Positions 15,706 through 24,486 of a DNA stretch of 64,000 nucleotides are shown piece by piece. The notes below the pieces were generated by a model that searched no databases, was not told the DNA's origin, and saw only the letters and a list, made by a program, of their open reading frames with translations. The position numbers and the translations under genes were made by a program. The DNA is from Mesonia aestuariivivens (GTDB lineage Bacteria; Bacteroidota; Bacteroidia; Flavobacteriales; Flavobacteriaceae). Numbering within the stretch: position 1 is the stretch's first letter; each line of letters begins with the position of its first letter. The stretch covers positions 124,001 to 188,000 of the forward strand of contig NZ_JAHWDF010000002.1 in NCBI RefSeq assembly GCF_019311235.1. The letters run 5' to 3'.

Positions 15706-17058
15706 TCACTGCGGAAATTCAAGCTGAATTTTAGTGTAGTTTTTTAGCTCACTGGTGATAGAATATTCAATTTGATGCAACTGAAAAATCTTTAACGCAA
15801 TGCTCATTCCTAGTCCGTTTCCTTGGAAATTTGTCGTGTTTTGGCCGCGATAAAATGGTTGATTAATGTGTTTTAAATCTTGTTTTGAAATACCAATCCC
15901 GTGGTCTGATACTTGTAATTGTAAGCGATTTTTGTTTTTAGAAAGTTGAATTTCAACAATTTCAGATTTAGAAAATTTAGCCGCATTTTCAATAATATTA
16001 AACAGCGCCATATAGAGTAGGGTTTCATTGCCTTTAAATTGAAGTAAATTAAAATCTTTTGGTGAAATTGCCAATTCAACATTAAATCTTTCTTCGGAAT
16101 AAGCTGGTGCTAACTTTTCGATAATCTCCCAAATAATTTCGTCAATTCTAATTTGCTCTTTTAGCTGAACATTTTTATTAAGATTAGAAAGCGTAAGTAG
16201 GTTTTCTAAAATGCTTTTTAATTGCTGAGCATCTTGTAAAACTCGTTCTGAAGTTTCTTTATAATCTTCGTTATTTCGATCTCGTTGTAAACTAATTTCT
16301 AACTGATTAATAATGCTGGCTAGTGGAGTTTTAAGTTCGTGTGAAGAAAAATCTACAAAATTCTTTTGCTGCTCGTAGCTCGATTCAATTTCAATTAAAA
16401 GATTATTAAAAGCCTGAAAAAGTTCTTCTAATTCATCTTTAGAACTTTTGTAAGAAAGTTGCAGCGGACTTTTATTTAAATTAAGATTATTAACTTGTTT
16501 AATAATATTTCTAACTGGTTTATAAGCTAATTTGGATAGGTGAGAGGTTAGAAAAATAAGAATGAGCATTGCTACGCAAAAACTAATTGCTAAAATACTA
16601 ATTAATCTCTTTTTCTGACTTTGAATAAGCGGATTGGTAGCTTTTACTAAGACCACAAAATCTCCTTGATTATCCTTATAAAATAGGCCGTGGTAATAGG
16701 TGTCGTTTTCCCGAAAATTGAGTAGGCCTTCTTCTTTAATTTTTTCTATGCTTTCACTCCAATCGTGTTTTACTTCTTTCGTGTTGAATGAAATATCACC
16801 GCGTTCATTAAAAATACTTACTTCTTGATCTGAACTAAGATTATAGAACGCATTTTGTATAGGCTGAAATCCTTTTTGGCTTAATTCATCTCTTTCTAGG
16901 TAGAACATAGCTGAAATTTTAGCAGTTCTAGAAAGTTCTTGAAAATAGATATTTTTTGTGCTTTGGTAAAAGGCGACGTAAATAACAATCGAGGACCCCA
17001 GAAATATGAATCCGAAAATTAAACTTGAAATTAATGTTATTTTTTGCCTTATTTTCAT
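15706..17058 (-). CDS. Sensor histidine kinase (two-component system)
   Basis: 450 residues: membrane helix at about 8-30, a periplasmic sensor region to about 150, second helix at about 152-172, a HAMP linker, then the dimerisation box FVDFSSHELKTPLASII with phosphoacceptor His240, N-box LFNIIENAAKFSKSE, and G-boxes DHGIGISKQDL and GNGLGMSIALKIF. It overlaps the response regulator gene by four bases (ATGA). Location upstream of the heavy-metal RND operon on the same strand suggests a CusS-like sensor of periplasmic metal, but no obvious metal-binding motif is seen in the sensor region, so the signal is inferred only. Confidence 0.92.
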   Translation of the reverse strand: MKIRQKITLISSLIFGFIFLGSSIVIYVAFYQSTKNIYFQELSRTAKISAMFYLERDELSQKGFQPIQNAFYNLSSDQEVSIFNERGDISFNTKEVKHDWSESIEKIKEEGLLNFRENDTYYHGLFYKDNQGDFVVLVKATNPLIQSQKKRLISILAISFCVAMLILIFLTSHLSKLAYKPVRNIIKQVNNLNLNKSPLQLSYKSSKDELEELFQAFNNLLIEIESSYEQQKNFVDFSSHELKTPLASIINQLEISLQRDRNNEDYKETSERVLQDAQQLKSILENLLTLSNLNKNVQLKEQIRIDEIIWEIIEKLAPAYSEERFNVELAISPKDFNLLQFKGNETLLYMALFNIIENAAKFSKSEIVEIQLSKNKNRLQLQVSDHGIGISKQDLKHINQPFYRGQNTTNFQGNGLGMSIALKIFQLHQIEYSITSELKNYTKIQLEFPQ

Positions 17059-17735
17059 TGATCAGAAATCATATAACCTCTTCCTTTAATGGTATGAATT
17101 AGTTTATTTTCATTATCTAAATCAATTTTATTCCTAAGGTAAGAGATATAAACATCGATCACATTGGTATAGGTGTCTTGATGAGTTTTCCAAACATTTT
17201 GAAGTATGATTTGTCTGGTTACTACTTCATTTTTATACTCTAATAATGTTTTTAGAAGAAGGAATTCTTTTTGAGAAAGATCTATTGTTTTTCCGTTTCT
17301 TTCAACTTTATGAGCCTTATAGTTCATAGTTAAATTACCACATTGTAAATTTTCAGTAATTAGATTTTGATAACGATTGGTTCTTCTATTTAAAGCATTT
17401 ATTCTAGAAATAAGTTCTTTAAAATGAAAAGGTTTTACCAAATAATCATCGGCTCCTTTATCTAAGGCTTTAATTTTATCATCAGCTTCACCCAAGGCAC
17501 TTAGAATAATAATAGGGGTGATAATTTTCTTATACCGAATTAATTCACAAAGCTCAATACCTGTAAGTCCTGGTAACATTACATCAAAAATAAATAGATC
17601 CCAATCTTGGTTTACAGCTAAATCTCTTGCAGCAAAACCGTCTTCTTGTGTTTCTACCAAAAAACCTTCTTCTTCTAAACCTTTGCTTAAAGATTCTCTC
17701 AATCGCTTGTTATCTTCAACCAATAAAATTTTCAA
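17055..17735 (-). CDS. OmpR/PhoB-family response regulator
   Basis: 226 residues: receiver domain with acidic pocket VEDN and phosphoacceptor Asp51 in LFIFDVMLPGLTG, conserved Lys in DYLVKPFHFKELISRI, then a winged-helix DNA-binding domain (LSQKEFLLLKTLLEY and a C-terminal IHTIKGRGYMI). It pairs with the overlapping histidine kinase gene. Probable target is the RND efflux operon downstream. It begins 21 bases after miaE, so it could also be expressed from the dnaX-miaE transcript. Confidence 0.94.
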   Translation of the reverse strand: MKILLVEDNKRLRESLSKGLEEEGFLVETQEDGFAARDLAVNQDWDLFIFDVMLPGLTGIELCELIRYKKIITPIIILSALGEADDKIKALDKGADDYLVKPFHFKELISRINALNRRTNRYQNLITENLQCGNLTMNYKAHKVERNGKTIDLSQKEFLLLKTLLEYKNEVVTRQIILQNVWKTHQDTYTNVIDVYISYLRNKIDLDNENKLIHTIKGRGYMISDQ

Positions 17736-17756
17736 AGTGAGAGGTGTATTTAATTA

Positions 17757-18338
17757 TTATCCGTGTATCAATCCGTCTTTGCTTAAAGAGGCTATAATTT
17801 GAGCTTCATAACTTAGTAAGTCTTGCCATTTTTGATCTACTTCATTTCTATCGCCATATTTTCTAGCAAAATTTAGAAACATCGTGTAATGATTAGCTTC
17901 GCTAATCATTAGTTTTTTATAGAATAAACGCAGTTCTTTATCTTCTAATTGTTCAGATAATAATTTAAAACGTTCACAGCTTCTGGCTTCTATAAGTGCA
18001 GCGTACAATAATCTGTGAACCATTTGTGTGATTCTACTACCTCCTTTTGGGAAAAATTTTAATAATTCTGAAACATAAAAATCTTTACGATCTCTACCTA
18101 ATTCAAAACCACGTTCAATAATTTTATCGTGAACCATTTTAAAATGACTCATTTCTTCATTCACAAGTTCCGTCATATCTTCTACTAGTTCTGAAAATTC
18201 TGGAAAACTTACAATTAAAGAAATAGCGGTGGAAGCGGCTTTTTGTTCACACCAAGCGTGATCGATTAAAATTTCATCTATATTTTTTTCTGCAATATCT
18301 ACCCATCTTGGGTCTGTAGGAAGTTTTAAACCGAGCAT
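17757..18338 (-). CDS. miaE: tRNA-(ms2io6A)-hydroxylase
   Basis: 193 residues with a ferritin-like di-iron fold. Carboxylate and histidine ligands are visible in HAWCEQKAAS, NEEMSHFKMVHDKI, EARSCERFKLL and SEANHYTMFL. MiaE hydroxylates the prenyl side chain of ms2i6A37 in tRNA in an oxygen-dependent reaction. It starts two bases after the dnaX stop codon, forming a dnaX-miaE pair. The length and the opening MLGLKLPTDPRWVDIAEKNI match the family closely. Confidence 0.93.
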   Translation of the reverse strand: MLGLKLPTDPRWVDIAEKNIDEILIDHAWCEQKAASTAISLIVSFPEFSELVEDMTELVNEEMSHFKMVHDKIIERGFELGRDRKDFYVSELLKFFPKGGSRITQMVHRLLYAALIEARSCERFKLLSEQLEDKELRLFYKKLMISEANHYTMFLNFARKYGDRNEVDQKWQDLLSYEAQIIASLSKDGLIHG

Positions 18339-18340
18339 AA

Positions 18341-20071
18341 TTATATATCTAAATCAAAAGTGGTTCTTAATTTATCTAAAAGAGGATTTTTCTCATTTAA
18401 TTTTTCAAACTTTTCTCTTGTTGTAAAAGCATATTTTTTAGTAGCTTTTTCATTTACATCTATAGAAAGTTTGATGGTGGTATTCTGAATTTTCTTTTTA
18501 ATGAAATTCATTAAATTACCTTGAGCTCTTTTCAATTCGATTTTCATCGTATCGTTAGGTAATTCAATATGTATGGTTTTATCGACTAAAGTAGGTTTAT
18601 CAGTATCTACAATAGAGGCTAAAATTTTCTTTCCCTTACCGCTTAGTTGTTCTACATACTCAGCCCAAGCTTCTTGTATTTGTGCCTCCGTAAAATCTTC
18701 AGTTAATTCTTCTGAGGGTAAAGCTAACTTTTCTTTTTGAAGTTCTTCGTGCTTCTTTTTTTGTGCAATGCTTTTTAATGATAAACCAGAAGGTCTTTTC
18801 TTTTTATTTAAATCTAGCTTTGCTGGTTTTTCTTCTGTTTTTATATCTTTAGAAGGAAGCTGAATCTCTACAGGAGTGTTTTTTTTAGTTTCAGGATGTT
18901 CATTGGTTTGAACTATTTCTTTAACTTCTGGAGCTATTTGTCTTGCGGGAAGAGTTTCTGTTGAAATAAAATTTTCCGCAGGAATTATGAATCGCTCAGA
19001 ATTTTTTTTTTCTCCATCAAAAGTGATAGAGGCAAGTTGCATTAAGCATAATTCGACGAGCAGTCGCGGATTCCGGCTGGATTTATATTTTAAATCACAT
19101 TCGTTTGCCAACTCAATACCTTGCATTAAAAATTCTTGTGCAGCTTCTTGAGATTGTTTAAAATAGAGTGTTTTTACTTGCTCACCAACTTCTAAAAGAC
19201 TAATGGTCGCCTGATTTTTACAAACTAAAAGATCTCTAAAATGTGAAGCTAGTCCAGCAATGTAATGATGTCCATCAAAACCTTTAGCTAAAATTTCATT
19301 GTATTGTACCAATAATTCTGGAATATTATTGCTTAACATAAAATCAGTAGACTTAAAGTAAGTTTCGTAATCTAAAACATTTAAGTTTTCGGTTACGGCC
19401 TCACGTGTTAAGTTATTACCACTAAAACTAACCACACGATCGTAGATAGAAAGCGCATCACGCATCGCACCATCTGCTTTTTGAGCAATAATATGTAAGG
19501 CATCGTCTTCTGCGTTTACACCTTCATTTTGTGCGATTTTAGCTAAATATTCTTTAGCATCTGTCACCGTGATTCTTTTAAAGTCGAATATTTGACACCT
19601 AGAAAGAATAGTAGGTATAATTTTATGCTTTTCTGTAGTTGCTAAAATAAAAATAGCATGTTTTGGAGGCTCTTCTAATGTCTTTAAAAAAGCATTAAAA
19701 GCAGAAGAAGATAGCATATGAACCTCATCTATAATGTAGACTTTGTATTTCCCTACCTGTGGTGGGATTCTTACTTGGTCAATAAGATTTCTTATATCAT
19801 CTACAGAGTTGTTAGAAGCAGCATCTAATTCAAATATATTAAAGGCGTAGTCTTCATCTTTATTTTCTGTAGCTTGTTGATTTATTTTTTTAGCTAAAAT
19901 TCTGGCACAAGTAGTTTTACCTACTCCACGTGGTCCCGTGAATAAGAGTGCTTGCGCTAAATGATTATTTTCAATAGCGTTTAATAATGTATTGGTAATT
20001 GCTTTTTGACCAACTACATCTTCAAAAGTTTCGGGCCTGTATTTTCTGGCAGAGACAACAAAATGTTCCAT
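18341..20071 (-). CDS. dnaX: DNA polymerase III subunit gamma/tau
   Basis: 576 residues. AAA+ motifs are all present: FTGPRGVGKTTCARILA (Walker A, about 44-60), KVYIIDEVHMLS (Walker B), ILATTEKHKIIPTILSRCQ (sensor 1 and SRC). The zinc-binding four-cysteine module normally inserted after Walker A is absent; the segment reads INQQATENKDEDYAFNIFEL. The C-terminal third is a low-complexity Lys/Glu/Pro linker followed by a domain (residues about 450-576) that would bind the polymerase. A -7 element TATTTTTG lies at 20084-20077 and would give almost no leader. Confidence 0.94.
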   Translation of the reverse strand: MEHFVVSARKYRPETFEDVVGQKAITNTLLNAIENNHLAQALLFTGPRGVGKTTCARILAKKINQQATENKDEDYAFNIFELDAASNNSVDDIRNLIDQVRIPPQVGKYKVYIIDEVHMLSSSAFNAFLKTLEEPPKHAIFILATTEKHKIIPTILSRCQIFDFKRITVTDAKEYLAKIAQNEGVNAEDDALHIIAQKADGAMRDALSIYDRVVSFSGNNLTREAVTENLNVLDYETYFKSTDFMLSNNIPELLVQYNEILAKGFDGHHYIAGLASHFRDLLVCKNQATISLLEVGEQVKTLYFKQSQEAAQEFLMQGIELANECDLKYKSSRNPRLLVELCLMQLASITFDGEKKNSERFIIPAENFISTETLPARQIAPEVKEIVQTNEHPETKKNTPVEIQLPSKDIKTEEKPAKLDLNKKKRPSGLSLKSIAQKKKHEELQKEKLALPSEELTEDFTEAQIQEAWAEYVEQLSGKGKKILASIVDTDKPTLVDKTIHIELPNDTMKIELKRAQGNLMNFIKKKIQNTTIKLSIDVNEKATKKYAFTTREKFEKLNEKNPLLDKLRTTFDLDI

Positions 20072-20179
20072 TATGACAAAAATAGAAATACTAGCGATAT
20101 TTATGTTTTACTTCTGAAGTTTTTTCTAAATAATTATTCACAATTTTTCTTTTAAAATTTTTCTGCACCTATAATCTTA

Positions 20180-20187
20180 TATATTTG
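20180..20187 (+). promoter_or_regulatory. -7 promoter element of the RNase P RNA gene
   Basis: TATATTTG is an exact TAnnTTTG match ending seven bases before the first base of helix P1, exactly where the Bacteroidota -7 box should sit for transcription to begin at the RNA 5' end. I see no clear -33 TTG. Confidence 0.65.
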
Positions 20188-20193
20188 CAGAAT

Positions 20194-20491
20194 GCAGGTC
20201 GCCTTATCGCTAAATTTTATTATTTAGAGGAAAGTCTGGACACCACAGGGAAGCATAATGGCTAACGGCCATCAGCCGAAAGGTTAGGACAAGTGCAACA
20301 GAAAGAATGTACAGGTAATGCTGTAGTGAAACCAGGTAAACTCTATGCGGTGCAATACCATGTATACCGGCTTTTAAGATTTCCCGATCAATGCCGGAGG
20401 GTAGGTAGCTAGAAGTTTTTGGTAACAAAAATTCGAGATAAATGATAAGGGCTCTATTTATAGAGAACAGAATCCGGCTTATAGACCTGCT
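20194..20491 (+). ncRNA. rnpB: RNase P RNA (type A)
   Basis: The catalytic RNA of RNase P, which matures tRNA 5' ends. The ends pair as helix P1 (GCAGGTC at 20194-20200 with GACCTGC at 20484-20490). Conserved core segments are GAGGAAAGTCTGGACACCACAG near 20227-20248 (universal GAGGAAAGTCCGGAC block, with one C to T change), ACAGAAAGAATGTACAGG, GTGAAACCAGGTAAACTC, and the 3' core AGAACAGAATCCGGCTTATAGACC. Length of about 300 nt is usual. No protein-coding reading through it is credible; the minus-strand frame at 20210-20428 is a shadow. The 3' end meets the stop codon of the convergent gene. Confidence 0.95.
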
Positions 20492-20861
20492 ATTTTTTAA
20501 ATTCTATGACCCATTCTTTAGCTTTTTCTAAAGAATCAAAGATTTCAAAAGCATTAGTTGAGAAATTTTTTTCAAAGACGGCAATTTTCTTTCCTATTTC
20601 AGAGTGATAAACCACTGCGTGGCATACAATCTTCTCGTATAGGTTGATCATTTCGTAATTAGTAGGGTTAAGGTTATAATTATATTTTCTGTTAGAAATA
20701 TAGCCAAAGCTTTGATTAGGATAATGCTCTTCAAGCAACATAAATAGCCAGTTTAATTCGTCTAAATCAAAAATCACATCTTCTTTAACTGATGAAATTA
20801 CATAATCTTCATAGAATTCAATATACGCTATATCGTCATCTATAATTTTAAATGGTTTCAT
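20490..20861 (-). CDS. Hypothetical protein, SpoIIAA/STAS-like fold possible
   Basis: 123 residues, soluble, no signal peptide. The alternating strand-helix pattern with DLDELNWLFMLLEEHYPNQSFGYISNRKYNYNL resembles short flavobacterial proteins of the SpoIIAA-like/STAS type that have no known function. The final helix SLEKAKEWVIEFKK is typical of that fold. The gene is convergent with rnpB, its TAG lying within or just after the last bases of the RNA, and it is followed on the other side by rsmD, 24 bases beyond its start on the opposite end of the transcript order. Function unknown. Confidence 0.7.
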   Translation of the reverse strand: MKPFKIIDDDIAYIEFYEDYVISSVKEDVIFDLDELNWLFMLLEEHYPNQSFGYISNRKYNYNLNPTNYEMINLYEKIVCHAVVYHSEIGKKIAVFEKNFSTNAFEIFDSLEKAKEWVIEFKK

Positions 20862-20885
20862 TTGCTTAATAGTAATGCTTTGAGT

Positions 20886-21419
20886 TTATTGAAAAAAAGA
20901 AAATACAGAACTCCCATATTTTCTACTTTCTAAAAAATGTGGTGTACTAGCTAAATCTGTATATTTAGAATGTTCTACGATAACTAATCCATCTTGGTTT
21001 AATAAATTATTATCGAAAATGAGATTAGGTATTTTTTGAAAATCTTCTAAAGAAAAATCATAAGGAGGGTCTGCGAAAATAATATCGTTTTTAGTCTTTA
21101 CTTTTTCTAAATATTTAAACACATCACTTTTTACCGTATTTATTTGGATGTCTAATTCTTGCGCGGTCTTATTTATAAATTTAACGCAGCCAAAGTTTTG
21201 GTCTACTGCCGTAACTTGAGTGGTTCCTCGAGAAATAAATTCATAAGAGATGTTACCAGTTCCTGCAAAAAGATCTAATAATTGAATTTCATTAAAATCT
21301 ATTTGAAAGTTTAAAATATTAAATAATGCTTCTTTAGCCATATCTGTAGTAGGTCTAACGGGCAAAGTTTTAGGAGCAATTATTCTTTTGCTTTTAAATT
21401 TTCCTGAAATTATTCTCAT
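20886..21419 (-). CDS. rsmD: 16S rRNA (guanine966-N2)-methyltransferase
   Basis: 177 residues, the usual RsmD length. The N-terminal MRIISGKFKSKRIIAPK and RPTTDMAKEALFNIL are characteristic, followed by the SAM-binding LLDLFAGTGNISYEFISRG and catalytic motif DIIFADPPYDF. It methylates G966 of 16S rRNA in the small subunit. It overlaps the DUF3822 gene by four bases (ATGA), and lies in a minus-strand operon with that gene and a membrane-anchored protein. Confidence 0.95.
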   Translation of the reverse strand: MRIISGKFKSKRIIAPKTLPVRPTTDMAKEALFNILNFQIDFNEIQLLDLFAGTGNISYEFISRGTTQVTAVDQNFGCVKFINKTAQELDIQINTVKSDVFKYLEKVKTKNDIIFADPPYDFSLEDFQKIPNLIFDNNLLNQDGLVIVEHSKYTDLASTPHFLESRKYGSSVFSFFQ

Positions 21420-22249
21420 AGTAAATTGCTTAAATGTAAGAGGTGATGCTTTGGATTCATCTTTAACTCTGAAAGATTATTGAAATTTTTGCTAAGTTGT
21501 GCCGTATTTAAAAATTCAATTTCTTTAATGTAAGTGTATAAATAATTATACTTTTTGTCGTCTTTTTTAATCTCTCCACAAAGATATAGTTGAATTTTAG
21601 AGGCATCCAACTGTAATTGTTCAATACAGAATAATACATAATAGATAAAATCTTCTGGCGTATAAAATTCAAAAGAATTGGCTAGCGCTAATTGATTATT
21701 TTGAAGAATACAAATATCAAATCTAGAAGAATCTATATGAAGATAAATTGCACTTTTTTTTTGCTTTATATCTGACAGACAAAAGTCAATAAATAGAGTA
21801 GCGGAATGCCTAAATTCGAAAGCACCAAACTTATCAAATAAATAATTATTAATGTTAGCGTAGGGAATATACACACAATTGGCGTTTATATTTTTTAGGC
21901 TATCATAAGTAATAAAATCTGTTCGAAGAATTTTGGTGTTAAATTTTAAATAATCGGTTAGATTTTTTTCATCAAAATATTTTTCAGGAACAATGCTATA
22001 AAGGTTATTAATAAATACCGCATTTACTTGAGTAACTTTACTAATTACCTCTTCTGAAACTTGATTATTTATGAGTTTATTTAACTCTTCTAATAATGCT
22101 TCAGGATTAAGTTGATCTGAAAAAGTACTGAAATGAAAATTTTCAATCTCTTTGTCTTCGTTTAGCGTACAAAAAGAAAGTCCATCTTGAGCTATCAAGA
22201 TGGACATTTTATAAGAATTCAAATTTTTATTAATCGTCGTTTGATCCAT
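21416..22249 (-). CDS. DUF3822 family protein
   Basis: 277 residues. DUF3822 proteins are a Bacteroidota-restricted family with an actin-like/ASKHA-type fold and are regularly encoded immediately before rsmD, as here. Visible family traits are MSILIAQDGLSFCTLN near the N-terminus, LNTKILRTDFITYDSL-type strands (KFNTKILRTDFITYDSL), and YLHIDSSRFDICILQNNQLAL in the second half. No catalytic motif is evident. Function unknown; the constant link to rsmD suggests a role around rRNA modification or ribosome assembly, but that is inference. Confidence 0.85.
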   Translation of the reverse strand: MDQTTINKNLNSYKMSILIAQDGLSFCTLNEDKEIENFHFSTFSDQLNPEALLEELNKLINNQVSEEVISKVTQVNAVFINNLYSIVPEKYFDEKNLTDYLKFNTKILRTDFITYDSLKNINANCVYIPYANINNYLFDKFGAFEFRHSATLFIDFCLSDIKQKKSAIYLHIDSSRFDICILQNNQLALANSFEFYTPEDFIYYVLFCIEQLQLDASKIQLYLCGEIKKDDKKYNYLYTYIKEIEFLNTAQLSKNFNNLSELKMNPKHHLLHLSNLL

Positions 22250-22880
22250 ATACTTTAGGCCAGTTACCGTTGGTATTAACTTCAGTCATTGATCCTACCT
22301 GAATATATTCACCTCTAACATTATCTACAGAAAGTACTTGTTTCTCTTGATTAACAAGGTGTTCGTCTTGATCAGATAAAATATCTGCTTTATCTACTTT
22401 AACTTCAAAAACAGGAATTTTACTGTCATTTTTAGTGATTTCTCCTGCATCTAATTCAAACTTCTGTCCATCTGTAAAAGGTACGTTCATCATGGTAGTG
22501 TAACGATTAGAACCTTTAAAAAGAGAGTCTTTCACAGGAGTATATCCTAAAGTGTCTACTAAGGTGATAGATTTATATTCATCTACCCCGTAAGTTGCTT
22601 TATATTCTTCGTCTAAAACAGTGGTGTCTCTTCGTTGTGTAACTACAAACTCGGCAGTATCAATAAATCTAACCAATCCGTCCCAGTCTCCACTAAAAGT
22701 ACCAGTAACTTGTTTGTGCGCTAACTCAGCTTTTCGGATATCTTTTAATTTCTCAATTACTTTAGGATATCTTGCATCTCTAACTTTATTAAATTGGATT
22801 GGCTCATAAACTGCGTTAAAAGTAAAATAGCCTAAAAATCCAATAACGACCCATAATAGTAATTGAATAACAATTTTCAT
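22230..22880 (-). CDS. Conserved membrane-anchored hypothetical protein
   Basis: 216 residues. One N-terminal membrane helix (IQLLLWVVIGFLGYFTFNAVY, residues about 4-24) followed by a soluble, probably periplasmic region starting YEPIQFNKVRDARYPKVIEKL. The segment with a short helix after the anchor and then strands resembles pseudopilin-like architectures, but no prepilin peptidase site is visible, so I do not call it a pilin. It overlaps the start of the DUF3822 gene by 20 bases, and is the first gene of the DUF3822-rsmD operon. Recurrent in Flavobacteriaceae; function unknown. Confidence 0.75.
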   Translation of the reverse strand: MKIVIQLLLWVVIGFLGYFTFNAVYEPIQFNKVRDARYPKVIEKLKDIRKAELAHKQVTGTFSGDWDGLVRFIDTAEFVVTQRRDTTVLDEEYKATYGVDEYKSITLVDTLGYTPVKDSLFKGSNRYTTMMNVPFTDGQKFELDAGEITKNDSKIPVFEVKVDKADILSDQDEHLVNQEKQVLSVDNVRGEYIQVGSMTEVNTNGNWPKVYGSNDD

Positions 22881-22917
22881 ATTTAATGAATTTAAATTTA
22901 TTTTATTGTGTTGTACG

Positions 22918-22979
22918 CAAATCTACAATTTTTTTTTATTCGTAAAAGTTTCCAAGTCAAAAAAGCCTCATTATCTTTG
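22918..22979. promoter_or_regulatory. Divergent promoter region: -7 boxes for DUF3822 operon (minus) and RecD-like helicase (plus)
   Basis: On the minus strand TAGATTTG (22925-22918) and on the plus strand TATCTTTG (22972-22979) both match TAnnTTTG. The plus box ends 25 bases before the ATG at 23005 and the minus box 37 bases before the ATG at 22880. No strong -33 elements are visible for either. Confidence 0.5.
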
Positions 22980-23004
22980 ATTTTTTAGTAACCTATCCAT
23001 TTAA

Positions 23005-24438
23005 ATGACTTCTACAGAATTTTATCAACTTTTAAAGAACGATTTTCCTTTTACAGTAACCTCTCAACAAGATGTAGCTTTACAAAAATTATCAAATTTT
23101 ATTCTTTCAACAAAAGATGATCAGCTTTTTCTTCTCAAAGGTTATGCCGGAACTGGTAAAACTTCTATAATTGGAACAATTGTAAAAAATTTATGGAAGA
23201 TAAAAATGAGTCCTGTGCTGGCTGCTCCAACAGGTAGAGCGGCAAAAGTGATGAGTAATTACTCTGGTTATCAGGCGCAAACAATTCATCGTAAAATTTA
23301 TTACCCTAAAAAATCTAGTGGTAGTAAAGTGCAATTTGTACTTCAAAAAAATAAACATAAAGATACCATTTTCATTATAGATGAAGCTTCTATGATATCT
23401 GATTATGTGGGAGATGCAAGCTTATTTGAAAACGGTTCTTTACTAGATGATCTTATAGATTTTGTATATTCTGGAAGAAATTGTAAACTCATTTTTATTG
23501 GTGATACGGCGCAATTACCGCCTGTAAAATTAGACTTAAGTCCAGCTTTAGATCAAGATAAGTTAAGTTTAGGTTATCAAAAAGATGTAGACCATATAGA
23601 ACTTAATGAAGTAGTGCGCCAGCAACAAGAAAGTGGAATTCTTTATAATGCGACGCTTATACGAGAAGCTATTAAAAATCAATTTTTCGAAGATTTTAAA
23701 TTTCAATTAGACATAGGTGATGATTTTGTTAGGCTAGTAGATGGTTACGAAATTATGGATGCTATTAACGATTCTTACAGTAATGGTGGTTATGAAGAAA
23801 CGGCAATTGTGGTAAGATCTAACAAACGCGCCAATATATATAATGAACAAATAAGAAGCCGAATACTTTTTCAAGAAAATGAAATTGCTACCGGAGATTA
23901 TCTTATGGTAGTAAAAAATAATTACTTTTGGGTAAAACCAACCTCAGAAGCAGGTTTTATCGCCAATGGAGATATTGTAGAGATATTAGAAATTTTTGAA
24001 ATTGTAGATTTATATGGTTTTCGTTTTGCTGAAGTTAAAGTTCAAATGGTAGATTACCCGAAAATGTCACCTTTTGAAACGGTTATAATATTAGATACGT
24101 TAACTGTAAACGCACCGTCATTAACCTATGAGCAGTCAAACGAACTTTATCAAGAAATACAAAAAGACTATGCTAATGAAACTTCAAAATATAAGAAATT
24201 TCAAAAAGTAAAAAATAATAAATATTTTAACGCATTACAGGTTAAATTTAGCTACGCCATGACTTGTCATAAATCACAGGGTGGGCAATGGGATAATGTT
24301 TTTGTAGAGCAACCTTATTTAAAAGATGGAGTTACAGAAGATTACCTACGTTGGCTTTATACAGCCTGTACTCGGGCTAAGAGTAAATTGTATCTAATAG
24401 GATTTACAGATAATTTTTTTAATGCTGAAAAATTATAA
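23005..24438 (+). CDS. RecD-like/UvrD-family ATP-dependent DNA helicase
   Basis: 477 residues of superfamily 1 type. Walker A is LLKGYAGTGKTSIIGT (about 43-58), followed by APTGRAAKVMS (motif Ia), FIIDEASMISD (Walker B), LIFIGDTAQLPPV (motif III), and YAMTCHKSQGGQWDNVFVE plus YTACTRAKSKLYLIG (motifs V and VI). It is the short stand-alone RecD-like helicase common in Bacteroidota, not part of a RecBCD complex since recB and recC are not adjacent. It probably unwinds 5'-3' in repair or at stalled forks. Followed by kdsB after 48 bases. Confidence 0.88.
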   Translation: MTSTEFYQLLKNDFPFTVTSQQDVALQKLSNFILSTKDDQLFLLKGYAGTGKTSIIGTIVKNLWKIKMSPVLAAPTGRAAKVMSNYSGYQAQTIHRKIYYPKKSSGSKVQFVLQKNKHKDTIFIIDEASMISDYVGDASLFENGSLLDDLIDFVYSGRNCKLIFIGDTAQLPPVKLDLSPALDQDKLSLGYQKDVDHIELNEVVRQQQESGILYNATLIREAIKNQFFEDFKFQLDIGDDFVRLVDGYEIMDAINDSYSNGGYEETAIVVRSNKRANIYNEQIRSRILFQENEIATGDYLMVVKNNYFWVKPTSEAGFIANGDIVEILEIFEIVDLYGFRFAEVKVQMVDYPKMSPFETVIILDTLTVNAPSLTYEQSNELYQEIQKDYANETSKYKKFQKVKNNKYFNALQVKFSYAMTCHKSQGGQWDNVFVEQPYLKDGVTEDYLRWLYTACTRAKSKLYLIGFTDNFFNAEKL

Positions 24439-24486
24439 TTCAACCTTTTCAATTTTTATATTTTTAAATATTTTAAAATAAAATAG

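Noticed and set aside
20210-20428. 72-codon frame on the minus strand
   Set aside because: It lies entirely within the RNase P RNA gene and is a shadow of it.
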